Source: Chloranthus sessilifolius (Eukaryota > Streptophyta > Magnoliopsida > Chloranthales > Chloranthaceae). From it: a stretch of DNA of 64,000 nt. The stretch lies in the NCBI GenBank assembly GCA_021018995.1, contig CM037590.1, positions 106,579,097-106,643,096 on the forward strand. Reading direction: 5' to 3'. The notes beneath the pieces were generated by a model that saw only the letters and a list, made by a program, of their open reading frames with translations, had not been told where the DNA came from and made no database searches. Numbering within the stretch: position 1 is the first letter of the stretch; each line of letters begins with the position of its first letter. The translations under genes and the position numbers were made by a program. This document shows positions 10,469 to 22,088 of this stretch, piece by piece.

Positions 10469-12230
10469 AATCTTTGCTAGTCTCTTAGCAAAGCTTTAAC
10501 TAAACATCTACACCTTAATTAAATGCCACTTTCGTAGGGATCACGGGTACATTTAGCATATGTACCAAGCCTTTTAAACCCTTAGGTGATCCCTAGTGGA
10601 GGAGTGAAGTCTCCTGAGGGTTTTCAGTGAAGATACCCACAAACTTCACTATTAAAATAGTTATAAGTGGTGCAGTCAATGACAAAACAAATTTCAATGA
10701 ATAAAGCATCAATCCACATCTCTTTAGAATTCAGAGGAAATTGCAGCAGTAATGCAGGCCATTTTAAACTCAAAATTTTTTAGCATGTGTTTGCATTTCC
10801 ACCAATTATTTTACATTAGAAATTCAATGTGCACATATCAGTTCCAAGCTTGCCTTAAATTAAAAAATCAGGTTGGATACAACCCCAATGAAGTTACAAG
10901 TCAAACCCAATTCTCACCAGGGCTATCTCTCAATAATGAATATCTAGGGGTGTTCACATTTAAAGCAGCTCAACAGCAGTTACAGATCCCAAATGGGCCT
11001 ACCAGCATGAGCATAGGTAAAGCTTCTAATTTATGACATCCTCATGACTTTTCACCATAGATTAGGCACTCCCTCATCTCCACCTGACACCTCATTTCTC
11101 TTAGGATCAACAAGGTCTTTTGATGGGCTGTAATGTGGCTTATGGGTGAGGTTTGTAAAGAATAAAAGGATCGAACGGATCAAAATTGAGAAATCAGCAG
11201 GATAGGAGGTGACTCATGACTTCACAACCTTCATTTCAACACTACATCTTCCTTGACATTTTTCGGATTCAAAGTGGCCAACTTCTTCTCTTCTTTTCAA
11301 TTTAAAATTTTTTTTTATTTTATTTTATTTTTTTATTTTTATAATGAACTGCCACACAAATACCACCAACACACTGTTGTTCATAGGTTACTTTTCTTCT
11401 CCTTCCACCAAATGTTGGACCACTCTCACTACCTTCAACTCCTCCTTTACCTTCTAAATTCTCAGAGTGAGGGTAAGGTTGAATCAGGTCATGAGGTTAA
11501 GGTGCAAGTACTCTAGTGTTTGTTAAAGAAAAAATAGGACTTTTTGAGGCTCAAAGAGTATATGCAAAAGGGTAGTTTTAAATGGTTGGGTTTTAAGGCT
11601 CAAACTATCCAAATGAGGGCCTTGAATCATTTCCTTAGTGTCATGAGTGCTGTCAACCAGTTTTGATTTGGAGGTGCCTAACTTCTAGTAAAAAGTGCTG
11701 AGTCAATCAAACCTTAGAGCAGAAAAAATACCAAAAACACTCTTCAACTGAATTTGATGGGCCCAAACCTCACTAGATATGGTCATCTTTTTAACTCATG
11801 GAGTGTATTTTCACATTTTTCTCTCCTCTTAGGTTTACTAGGTACTAATTTAAAATTTCTAATGTTAACTTCATGGTGGTGCTAAGATTTTAAAATTTTC
11901 ATTTTCGAAATGTCTGCAAAATTTTTTAATTTCCCACAGATTTCCTCATTACAGCAAGTTAGGTGAAAATTGACTTTATTCATCCCAATTACACCACCAC
12001 TACTGCACTAAAGTTAACTATTAGACCTGCCACACCCCCAAACCATGAGGAGCAGTGTCCTCACTGGTTCAAAGGTCAGAAAGTGCAGGGTAATAGTTAT
12101 GAAAAAGGATTAAACATACACAGACAATATACACAAAGCATATTCTATTATCTTAGAAAGAAATGTACAATTGGAATTACAAGTACAAGAAAAGAAGTGC
12201 AAAGGAAAGAAAAGTCTAACTACAATCTAG
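10469..12230 (-). other. Element B 3' untranslated region
   Basis: About 1.8 kb between the ORF3 stop and the polypurine tract. The last 200 bp (10470-10640) resembles the same place in element D (31260-31449), including a block reading GATCCCTACGAAAGTGGCAT on the minus strand. No further gene seen. Confidence 0.6.
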
Positions 12231-15200
12231 TTTAAGAGGAGGAGGAGTTTGAATCTGAATCTATGAACCAGTCCCAGCCCATCTGTTGTGCATGTTTCCT
12301 AAGTTCAGTTTTATTCTCAGAACTTAGCGTGGACTTGGTTCTCTCTGTGGGAGCTTTGTTCTTTTTTTGCTTTGTTTACTTCCCAGTTGGACCCTTTTTC
12401 TTTGGCTGCCTTGGTTTCTTTGGTTGGGCTGATGGTTGCTTCATGGTTGGAGCTTTTGGTGCCCTCACCCTCATTTTTCTGGTCTTGGGTTCAGGAGGGA
12501 TCATAGGGGATTTTCCTTTTTCTTGCTCAGGGGGGACTATAGGGCACTTCCCTTTTTCTGGCGGGCCATGTGGTTGTGCCTCCTCAGACTAGGCAGCTGG
12601 CTCTTTGCCAATTTTGATAGAGGATGCTGTGGAAGCAGTCCTCTTAGTAGTGACTTTCCTCTGTTTAGGATAAGTTTGCTCAGTAGGAGGTGATGAAGGA
12701 GGGGCAGCAGGGGTATGGGTAAGTTCAGGCTCAAGTTTTTAAATGAGGCGAGAGAGTGGGGCGGGAGGTTGAGCTGCACTTCTGGCTGCAGCAAATTCAG
12801 CTTCCAAAGAGGCTATCTTGATTTGGGCTTGCTGGAGGTCATTTTGGTGGATTTCTTTGTGGATTTGGAGGATTTCCTGTGCATTGTGGAGTCTTTTTTC
12901 GAACATTCTGGGTTTCATCCTCTCCACATTTGTATTTGCCTTTTCCAGCTCCACATTCATTTGTTGCCAAGCTGCCTTCTTTTTCTCGTTCTCAAAGGCA
13001 TCCAAAATGTTTGCCCACCCAAGTGAAATACCCAGTAATTTAGCTCTGTGGGCAATCTCTATGTCACTAATCTGCTGCAGCAGAGGGGTCTCTATGGAGT
13101 GCCTAAGTTGGGCCATGCCTCTCACGACATCCCTCCTAAGGTAGGGATTGTCTCTCATTGCATGGAGGAGGGTGAGGTAGGGAGGGATGCAATAGGAGTG
13201 GGTGGGTGCTATAGGAAAAGAAGAAGCTGAAGGAGCAAAATGTGATTGGTCCTAGGGGGGTGAAGTGGTGTTTTCATTGGTTAAGTCTAGTTGTTGGGGG
13301 AGGGCAAAAGTTAGGGTGCATTTGGGTGGGTTTGTGAGTGAATGGTGGAGGGGGAAAAAAAAGAGGTGAGATTGAAGGCAAGGGGGGAAAGAAAATGAGT
13401 TAGGCTCACTAGGAGTAGGTGGTGCTGGGGAAGGGAAAAAGGGAATGGTGAATGGTTTGAAAGGGAATAGTTGGGTTGTGGAGTCAGGGCTGGCAGGGAA
13501 AAGGATCAGTGGGGTTTGATGGGATTGTTGAGGGATGGGTTGGTTTGTCAATGTCTGAAGTGTGGATTGGATGGTTGTGATTTCTGTTTGCATCTGGTCC
13601 TGTGTTTGTGTTGTGGTGGACAGTTGTGATTAAATGTCTTGGATGAGGGAGAGGATATATGTTTGTGTGTTTGGGTTGGGTGGTGGAGATTGTGTAGAAG
13701 ATGGAACAGGTTGAAAAGGGGAGGAAGGGGCATGATGGAAAGTGGAAGGAGGAGGAGATTAGGGTTCTGGTGAGTGATGCGGTGACATATTTGGGGAATC
13801 TGGGAGGGGGGTGTAGTGGGTGGGCATGGTATCAAGGAAAGTAGCCATAAAGGCTTAGAATCCGGTGGTTGTGTTAAGATGGAGGTCTATGTCTGTGAGT
13901 GGAGATGTAGTAGGAATGGCTTGAGTGGTGTCTTGGTCAATGTGAGGTGTGTCAGTGGGGATAAAGGGATTGTGCGTGGGGGCTGGGACATGGTGGAGGT
14001 TGTGTCTGTGGTTTTCTTTTTCTTATATGAGATCAGTGGAGGGCTGTCAGGGTTTTGTGAAGATGATGGGGGTATTGGGATTGTGTATTGAGGTAGGGTA
14101 GGAGAAGGTGTGGGGCTGACATGGGGGGTGATGTCCTCCCAGGTACCAATCATAGGAAAAGGGAGTGTGGGCATGGACAATGAAGACAGAGGAGAGTGAG
14201 ATGGAGTAGGGGAAGGGAAATGGGATGTAGTGGAGGAAGGGAGAGATGTTGATGGTGTAATGGGATGGGATGTTGTTAGGATAGGGGTTCCTGCAGTAAA
14301 AGGTGGGGTGGATGTGGGGCTGCTGTAGTAGTGATAGTAACAGGATCTTGAACCACCTCTTTGGTAGCAGGGGTGGGCCTTGTAATAGCTACCTCGTCTG
14401 ATTGCTTGGGAGCAACCTGAGCCACAGCCTTCTTCTTCCTCTGGGTTTCCATCAGGCTCTTACTGATTCCCCATTGCCTCTTGGCAAAAGTTATAGGGGT
14501 GAGGGTGGTAGTCTCCTCTCCTATTGGTATCTTGTACCCCCCCTCAAAAGCAATTTGGTGATGACTCTGGTATAGAGGAGTGTGTGTGGCTTCTTTTTCT
14601 GCCCTAGTTTCTCTACTAAGTCCTTCATTGCTTCAAAAATCAACCACGCTGCATGGAAGCCATGGCCCAGAGAGAAAGAGTAAACAACATCAGCAATAGG
14701 AGTCCTCCTCTCCTGCTGATGGCCTGAGCAGTAGATGTTCTTTCTCAGGACCTGGTCAATGAAAAGGAGTCTAGGCTCCAACTCTCTTCTTCTTATGGAA
14801 TCTCCTGAGGCCTTTAATCCTCTTATAAGAGCCCTCGCAATGGTATCAATTGAGGCACTCAGGGGAGGGCTATATCCACAGCTAGTGTCAAATGCAGCTG
14901 GGATGCCCAATACTTTTGCATTCAGCTTGGGGTTAATTAACATATCGAAATCATCAATCAGCATGAGGAAGCCTGGTTGTCCATCTTGGTCCTTGGTGAC
15001 CCTGATGTGCTGATAAAAGAGTTGCACTAGCCTAGGATAGGCTAGTGCTCGAATTCCTTTCATCAAGGGTGTCAGACCAGCCTTGCTCATAAATTCATTA
15101 GCAGAGGCAGAGAGAGGCTCCGTCTCGAAGAAGGGCAGGTCGAAAGTTGTTTCAGGCTCCAAGGGGATTGAAGCCATGAGCTCAGAGGGTGTAGAAAAAG

Positions 15201-15336
15201 CAGGGGTTGGCTCCTCCACCTCCTCAACCACTTCCTTCCCCTTCTTCGGTGCCTTAGAAGCGTTGACCTTCTTAGGAGTGGGCTCAACAGGGGCCTTATC
15301 CCTGGCCCTTTTCTTTGGTGCACTCTTAGGGGCCAT
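12231..15336 (-). pseudogene. Element B ORF3 (Athila-type accessory gene)
   Basis: Long accessory gene between pol and 3' LTR, where Athila elements carry their so-called env-like ORF. The ATG at 15336-15334 opens a 271-codon frame. It has a Lys-rich, NLS-like N-terminus (KKRARDK, PKKVNASK) and then a globular domain from about residue 90 with YPRLVQLFYQH near its start and AWLIFEAMKD near its end. That resembles plant retroelement ORFs annotated as putative plant transposon proteins. After a stop near 14519, broken frames continue through a very Pro/Ser/Thr-rich region (about 14300-13250), a 139-codon coiled-coil segment (13158-12739), and a tail ending in Asp/Ser-rich residues before TAA at about 12231. 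I see no signal peptide or transmembrane segment, so envelope function is not supported. Confidence 0.7.
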
Positions 15337-15870
15337 TATAAAGTCTCCTTTCTGAGATAGTACTTTTGAATATGAAAAAGGGAGATTGAGATCTGATTGC
15401 TTACCTTAAAATTGTAGGGTTCCGTTCGATCTGACGCAAAGTGAACAACAAGATCTCTGAGCAGAGGGCAACTGATGGGGATGACATTACGAACAAATCC
15501 CTAAGATCCTGTGTGAATAATGGGTTGTAGAATGGACGCTTGAGGAGAGAGGGAGAAGAGAGCCGAAAGCTAGGGTTTCGCTGGCTGGAAAAGAGAGAAT
15601 ACTAAAAAAGGAGGCAATCGCGAGTTTGGAATGCTTATCTCTGGGCTTGGCATGCTTTGGAAATATATGGTCGCAGGATGGGAAATGGAATCTAGCGACG
15701 GTGTAAATTGTAACTTCGATTGCGTGAGAGGCTCTACAAAGTTTACCTTGGAGCTCGCGACAGCTAGTGAAGTATTCCATTTGGATTGCGTGAGAGTCTC
15801 CCAGGCCTCATTTTGGACCCCGCGACAGCAAAGCATTAAACAGAGAGCACGCGCTCTTCATTCTGCCATT
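15337..15870 (-). promoter_or_regulatory. Element B: putative ORF3 promoter and leader
   Basis: Upstream of ORF3 on the minus strand, 15614-15840 contains at least seven copies of the motifs that fill B's LTR U3: TCGCGA, GTCGCAGGA, ATTGCGTGAGAG and CGCGACAG. A TATA-like CATATATTT lies at about 15661-15669, followed by a pyrimidine-rich leader. A donor TTTAAG/GTAAGC at 15404 and acceptor TATCTCAG at 15352 bracket 53 nt just before the ATG, short for a plant intron. Motifs are direct; promoter function is inferred. Confidence 0.5.
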
Positions 15871-16193
15871 TACATTTGTGCTGTGGCTGGATCCTAGGTA
15901 TAACTCACCACCAGGGGCACCACACTTTAAAATGACCTCCCACTTATAGCATCAAACATTCAAGCATAGTCATAAAAAATCATTATCCAAACAGCGTGCA
16001 TTCAATCAAAAACCACCAACTCAAGAGGAGTAATTATCAAACCAAGCATAAAAAAAAAATTAAAAAAAATCGAACCAGACAGATTCAGACTCAAGTGAGG
16101 CTACTAAAATTTCCTATAAAATTTGAACAAAAGAAGGCAGTACAACCTAACAAAACCAAAGTACATAGAATACAACATTGACACATCTGTGGA
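15871..16193 (-). other. Element B: spacer between integrase and ORF3
   Basis: A/T-rich; nothing coding recognised beyond the integrase tail. Confidence 0.5.
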
Positions 16194-17289
16194 TCAGTTT
16201 AATGAAGGGTCCCCTTGAAAGTGAATGGTGTCCATAGGTTCAGTAGGTTTTTCTAAACAAGGCTTAAGCCTCTGACCATTCACCTTCAAGGTTTTACTAG
16301 ACTTGGGATCCTTGATTTCCACAACACCAGATGGGGAAATATTCATGACAATATAGGGGCCTTCCCATCTGGATTTCAGTTTGCCAGGAAAAAATTTAAG
16401 TTTGGAGTTAAACAACCAAACCTTACCACCAACCATGAAGCTCTTTCTCAACAAACAAGAAAGCCTTGGACCTTTCCTTGTATATCCGGGCATTAGCATA
16501 TGCATCCATCCTCAGCTCATCCAGTTCTAACAGCTGCAGCGACCTGTGATGACTAGCAGAAGTTAGGTTTAGATTTAATTTTTTTATGGCCCAATAGGCC
16601 CTGTGTTCTAACTCTACTGGGAGATGACAAGCCTCGCCATAAACCAGTCTGAATGGGGACATCCCAATGGGAGTCATATAAGCCGTCCTATAAGCCCATA
16701 ATGCATCATTTAGCTTATCAGCCCAGTCCTTTCTGTCAGTCCTCACTGTCTTCTCAAGGATTTGCTTGATCTCCCTATTAGAAATTTTAACTTGCCCACT
16801 GGTTTGCGGGTGGTAGGGAGTAGCAATCCTATGGGTGACAGAAAATTTCTTGAGCAAGCTCTCGAAATTTCTGTTGTAGAAATGGCTACTCCCATCACTG
16901 ATAATGGCTCTAGGGGTGCCAAATCTTGAGAAGATATTCTGCTTTACAAATTTTAGGACTACTTGATGATCATTGGTTCTTGTGGCAATAGCTTCTACCC
17001 ATTTTGAAACATAATCCGCTGCCACTAAGATGAAATGATAACCATTTGAAGGAGGAAAGGGGCCCATAAAGTCAATACCCCAGACATCAAGCAGTTCTAC
17101 AACAAGGATGGGTTGCAAAGGTATTGAGTTTCTTTTAGACAGCCCTCCTAATTTCTGACATCTCTCACATGTCCTGCAGTGTGTATTGGCATCTCTGAAT
17201 AAAGAATGCCAATATAACCCACACTGCAAGATCTTGTCAGTTGTTTTTCTTCCACTAAAGTGGCCCCCACAAGCATTTTCATGGCACAT
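16194..17289 (-). pseudogene. Element B: integrase, catalytic Glu replaced by Lys
   Basis: Integrase with a good HHCC finger (His at residues about 3 and 10, CERCQK at about 40-45) and catalytic core motifs WGIDFMGPF (first Asp) and IISDGSSHF (second Asp). The third residue after QTSGQV is Lys (codon AAA, plus-strand 16786-16788) where the family has Glu. A 1-nt frameshift near 16430-16505 moves the reading into a second frame, which carries the C-terminal domain (KLKSRWEGPYIV) and ends at 16194. Otherwise this is one of the best-preserved parts of B. Confidence 0.9.
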
Positions 17290-17337
17290 GACTAGAATAC
17301 TGGAGACAATACTTTCTGGAACACATTTTCGGGTGAT

Positions 17338-19057
17338 TTAGTCTGCACAGTATTTGTATAAGCAAGGTTCCTCCCAAAAAAAGAATTTGACCTGTGAGAA
17401 GAACAGGCCTTTGTCCATTTTGGTCCAATGGGCAAGAATCTTGCCTATAACTAAATAATTTACAATGTGTGCATACCAAGGAACCAAAGATTGGATGGCA
17501 AACAATTGCTCATCTGAAAAAATATCATTTGCAGGGTCATCAACACATTTTTCCAACACAATTCTAGACAAGTAGTCAGCCACCACATTTTCCACACCCT
17601 TTTTGTCCTTGATTTTAATGTCAAACTCCTGCAAGAGGAGTATCCATCTAATCAGCCTAGGCTTAGCATCTTTCTTGGACAGTAGGTATTTCAATGCTGA
17701 GTGGTCTGCGAAGATTATAATTTTAGACCCAAGTAAGTAAGGTCTAAATTTGTCAACAACAAAAGCAACTGCCATAAGCTCTTTCTCAGTTGTGGTGTAA
17801 TTCAGCTGAGCTTTAGCAAGTGATTTGCTAACATAGGCAATGACCACTGGCAGCTTATCTTTCCTTTTGCCCAAAACAGTACCTATTGCCAAGTCAGATG
17901 CATCACACATCAGCTCAAAGGATAGTGCATAGTCAGGTGTTTGGAGGACAGGGGCAGAGGTGAGGCATATCTTCAAAGTTTCAAAAGCCTCAAGACATTC
18001 AGCTAAAAAATCAAAGGGCACATCCTGGCAAAGCAGGTGGCACAATGGTTTAGCAATTTTGCTGAAGTCTTTAATGAACCTCCTATAGAATCCTGCATGT
18101 CCAAGGAAAGATCTGATTTGTTTGGCTATTCTTGGAGGGGGCAAATTTGTAATGAGGTCAACTTTGGCCTTATCTACCTCAATCCCTTCTCTAGAGACTA
18201 CATGGCCCAACACAATACCTTGTTTTACCATGAAGTGGCTCTTTTCTCAACTTAAGACCAGATTGGTCTCCTCACATCTTTGCAAGACCAGGTGGAGATG
18301 TTACAGACATTGGCCAAAACTGTCCCCATATACAGAGAAACTATCCATAAAGATTTCTAAGAACTTGTCGATCATATCAGAGAATATGGCATACATACAC
18401 CTCTGAAAGGTGGCTGGTACATTACATAGCCCAAAAGGCATCCTTTGGTAAGCAAAGGTGCCAAAAGGGCAAGTAAATGTAGTTTTCTTTTGGTCATGAG
18501 GGTGCACAGGGATCTGGTTGTACCCTGAGTACCCATCAAATAAAGCAATAAAAAGCTTTTCCAGTCAACTTATCCAGAATTTGATCTATGAAGGAGAGTG
18601 GGAAGTAGTCTTTTCTAGTTTTAGAGTTGAGCTTCCGATAATCTATGCAAACCCTCAAGCCAGTGGTCTCCCTGGCTAGTCTCAGCTCTCCAGACTTAGT
18701 TGTAATGACTGTTATGCCATATTTCTTGGGAGCCACCTAGATAGGTGCCACCCATTCAAAATCAGAAATGGGGTAAATTACCCCAGCATCTAGCAATTTA
18801 ATAATCTCTTTGAGGACCACTTCCTACATGTGAGGATTCAATTTCCTCTGCCTTTCCCTGGAGGGTACTGAGCCCTCCTCTAAATGGATCATGTGCATAC
18901 ATGTTGATGAATCTATCCCTCCGAGATCCGCAATGGTCCAGCCAATTGCCTTTTTGTGCTTCCTTAAGACTGTTAGTAATTCTTCCTCCTGCTCATTGGT
19001 AAGAGAGGAGATAATTACCGGAAGTTTTTCACCTTTCTCAAGGAAGACATATTTCAA
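17338..19057 (-). pseudogene. Element B: reverse transcriptase and RNase H
   Basis: Read on the minus strand in four open pieces. At 19057-18824 is the segment leading into RT. At 18736-18536 are RT fingers (MAPKKYGITVI; CIDYRKLNS). At 18507-18301 is the palm with RMPFGLCNVPATF and the catalytic site. At 18231-17338 are the RT connection and RNase H, with [16 protein letters not shown] and [11 protein letters not shown] intact. The catalytic site reads IFMDSFSVYG: the second Asp of the YxDD-type box is Ser (AGT at 18340-18342), which would inactivate polymerisation. Pieces are separated by stops and small frame breaks. The FMD-F-S form is typical of Athila. Confidence 0.9.
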
Positions 19058-19356
19058 TGTTTCTGAAGCTTCTTGAGATCCAAATCAGGGGCTTGTTGGG
19101 TGGATGGCAAGATTGGTTCTTTATTGGTTTGAGGAAGAGGCAGCAATGCAGGTTTTCAAATGGAATGTTGCACTAACCCCACAAAAGACTTCAATGTGGT
19201 CATGTCTTCTATTTTAACAGCTGGGTTTTCTTCCTCTACCATGTCCCAAACTTCAACTAAACTTTTGACAGTGTTGCCCCAATCCAGCAGAGTGGGCAAT
19301 TCTTCTTCAACAACTTCCTCTAGTACATCCACTGCAAAGCTTTCCTCATTGTCCAG

Positions 19357-19760
19357 CTAAGGGTACTTTGCACTGTTGTACACATTCAGTTCAACCTTCA
19401 TGTGTCCGAAAGTTACCTCCATAATCCCTGACCTGCATTGAATGCAGGCATTGGCAGTGGCCAAGAATGGCCTGCCCAAAATAACAGGTATGGGGGTTGT
19501 ACTCTTGTTGCAGCCCATGTCCAAAATCAGGAAGTCTGCAGGGTAAAAGAACTTGTCCACCCCTACTAAGACATCTTCAACCACTCCCATAGGTCTCCTT
19601 TTAGACCTATCAGCCATTAACAGCACAATGGGGGTGGGTTTTAGCTTCCCTAAACCTAGCTGCTGATACACACTATATGGCAGTAGGTTTACACTGGCTC
19701 CAAGGTCTAGAAGGGCCCTTCCAATTATGTGGTCTCTAATTATTCAAGGAATAGTGGGTA
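19357..19760 (-). pseudogene. Element B: aspartic protease
   Basis: The Athila-type protease signature DLGASVNLLP lies at about 19715-19685 on the minus strand, followed by YQQLGLGKLKPTPI and the C-terminal ILGRPFLATANA hallmark near 19485-19450. A stop at about 19745 breaks the frame just upstream, and the open frame ends at 19357. About 300 bp of acidic linker (19060-19356) with stops leads into RT. Confidence 0.8.
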
Positions 19761-20120
19761 TCCCTAGGTCTTGCAACTTCTCTGGTATTGGTATGTTTAA
19801 TACAGAATTAACTGTATCAGTTGCAAAGACCTTTCTGGACAAATGGCCTCTAGCTTTTCTTTTCTGGGTACAAAGGTCTTTCAGAAATTTGGCATAAGCT
19901 GGGACCTATCTAATTGCATCAAGCAGGGACAAATTAATTTTTACCTGCTTAAAGGTCTCCATCATTTCCTCCATCTGTACATTCCCCTTATCAAAAGTGG
20001 TAGGGCCACTCAAAGCTTGAGGAAATGGAGACTGAGGTACTGTTGGTTCCTCAGCTGCAAGCCTATGACTAAACTTTTGTTTTTTTCTTTTTTCATCTTT
20101 TATTTCCTACTGAGGCTCAA

Positions 20121-21705
20121 CTACAGCCTCATTATTTTTCTCTTGTTGTAGGGTAGCAGACAACTCTTGGCTTTGTGCTCTAACATATTCTTTTTCACAT
20201 TCATTCGAAAATTCTTTGAAAATGACCTCTCCTTGTTCCTTTCCAACCTGGTTGTCCACCAGCCGCCAAACCTTAGGGTTGTGATGGCATTAGCTCCCTC
20301 AAAACTTGAGGAACCTTTTCCAATCAAATATTGGCCCTTAGGGTTGGCCACTGGTTGGCTTGGCAACCTGCCCTCCTCTCTTTTGGCCAAGGCATTGGAT
20401 ATTTGGCCTAATTGCTCTTCCATTTTCTTTATGCTTTGACTGTGAGAGTTCACAGTCTAAGTCAAGGTTCCAAGGTTTTGCAATAAGGTCAAAACCTGAT
20501 CCTCAAAAGAAGCATTTCGGGACTAAGGTGGGGGAACTACCAACTGATTTTCTTCTTTGGGCTTGATCTTGAGAAATTTGACCTTGGGGCATATCCCTGG
20601 TTAAATTGTTGTTGTGGCCTTTGAGGTAAGGCCAACATCTGTTGTGGATGCATGTAATTATCTTATCTCCACCTCAAATTTGGGTGATCCCTCCACTGGT
20701 AACCAGCATTTTGGTGGTGGTATCCAACTGGCTGCTTGTTGTAGCCAACAAATTGTTGCTGGCCAAATGATTCGACAGCAGCAGCTTGTTCCATCGCATA
20801 CTCAGGATATTGCCCTGCAGATGGGCACTCTTCCACTGTGTGTTGTGGAGATTGGCATATCAGACATGCCTCCATCACTGTCATCCAGGTTTATTAAACT
20901 TATCGGAAAGATTGGCCATCTGCATTTTGCGGTCATTATTCGATTACTTCATGCATCTTTCCTTTGGAAGTTTACAAAGTCCCATTTTAGAAGAAAGCTC
21001 ATGAACAGTTCTTGACAAGGATATCTTTTGGAAAGCATTTTTACTGATGACCTCGAACAACTCCCATGCCTCATCAGCTATTTTGTGTATGTAAGTTCCA
21101 CCACAAGAGGCATCTACCATGTCTCTGCTTTTCTCATCAATCCCATTATAGAAGCTCTGGACAAGCTACAAGTCATGGATCTTGTGGTGGAGACATTGTT
21201 TGAGCATCTCCTTGAATCTGTCCCATGCTTGATTAAAATCTTCAGTTGGGGATTGGGCAAAAGCAAGTATTGCTTTCCTCAACTGGCTGGTTTTTATCTC
21301 TGGGAAGAATTTTGTCAAAAATTTGGTCTGGAGGTCTTTCCAAGAACTGATGTTGTTGTTTGGGAGAGTAGCTAACCATGTGCTGGTCCTGTCCTTTAGG
21401 GAGAAAGGAAAGAGCCAGGGGTCTTCCTTGCTGAGCCCATGGAAAGAGGGAAGCATTTGGATGATTGAGGTTTTAATCTCATAGTTTCCCCGAACATCTG
21501 GGAATTGAATGCTGAATGGAGAATTATAATCATCAGGAGCATTCAATTCCTTCAATGTTCTGGGTTGCTCTTCACCCATGAATGCTATCTCGGTTTCAGT
21601 AAGGGGCTCAACTGTGGTGTGTCTGGGCCTTCTTGGTCTTCTGGCCTTTTCTATCTCAGGGTTAGGAGGCTTTAATGTGGGACTAAGGGATCTCCTTCCT
21701 AACAT
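20121..21705 (-). pseudogene. Element B: gag
   Basis: Capsid/nucleocapsid gene. The likely start is the ATG at 21705-21703; an in-frame upstream ATG at 21789 lies in a 45-bp tandem duplication and encodes repeated Cys/Ser-rich sequence, so it is less likely. The retrotransposon gag domain is clear at about residues 70-170 (FSLKDRTSTWLATLP, then KFFPEIKTSQLRKAI). A stop at 21166 interrupts it. Broken frames continue to a CCHC zinc knuckle, C-x2-C-x4-H-x4-C, at about 20862-20821. A further 110-codon frame (20453-20121) covers the downstream linker. Gag to protease (19760-20120) holds only fragments. Confidence 0.8.
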
Positions 21706-21707
21706 GC

Positions 21708-21797
21708 ACACACACCAACAACAGGGAAGACTACTTGCAGACACATTGCAATACACACACCAATAACAGGGAAGACTACTTGCAGACACATTGCAAT
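21708..21797 (+). repeat. 45-bp tandem duplication in element B gag leader
   Basis: Two adjacent copies (21708-21752, 21753-21797) differ at a single position. The duplication extends the open frame upstream of the natural gag ATG. Confidence 0.95.
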
Positions 21798-22064
21798 TAA
21801 CTCAAAGAATCATCTAAACAAAATTACGACTATCCTAATCAACTACTATGAAATTTGCAAAGGAAAATAGACTGAGTTTTGAGGGTTAGAGAAATGCAAA
21901 CAAAGGTAGCTAGACTCCTAGTGCAGTTCAACTTTCCTTCTCTGCTACTGTCCAGATCTGTAAAAAAAATCCAAATGTAAATCAGCAGTATCAGTTATTC
22001 ACAAGCACAACTACCAAAGAATAAAAAAAATATAAAAATCTAGGGTCTACTAATAGATCAAAAG

Positions 22065-22082
22065 TCCCCGGCAGCGGCGTCA
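22065..22082 (-). other. Element B primer-binding site (tRNA-Asp type)
   Basis: On the minus strand TGACGCCGCTGCCGGGGA starts six nucleotides after the 5' LTR end. It closely matches the complement of plant tRNA-Asp 3' ends, the primer typical of Athila elements, with two likely substitutions. Confidence 0.82.
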
Positions 22083-22088
22083 AAAACT

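Noticed and set aside
12263-13244. Plus-strand open frames rich in Phe, Leu and Cys within element B
   Set aside because: Complement of the low-complexity, coiled-coil and Pro-rich part of ORF3 on the minus strand.
13252-14180. Pro/Ser/Thr-rich minus-strand frames as separate genes
   Set aside because: They fit as broken pieces of one ORF3 linker; composition follows from C-rich sequence.
14521-15336. True viral envelope gene in element B
   Set aside because: Position fits the 'env-like' label, but no signal peptide, transmembrane helix or fusion peptide is visible; annotated only as ORF3.
15083-15355. Plus-strand frame opposite ORF3 of element B
   Set aside because: Shadow of the ORF3 N-terminal coding strand.
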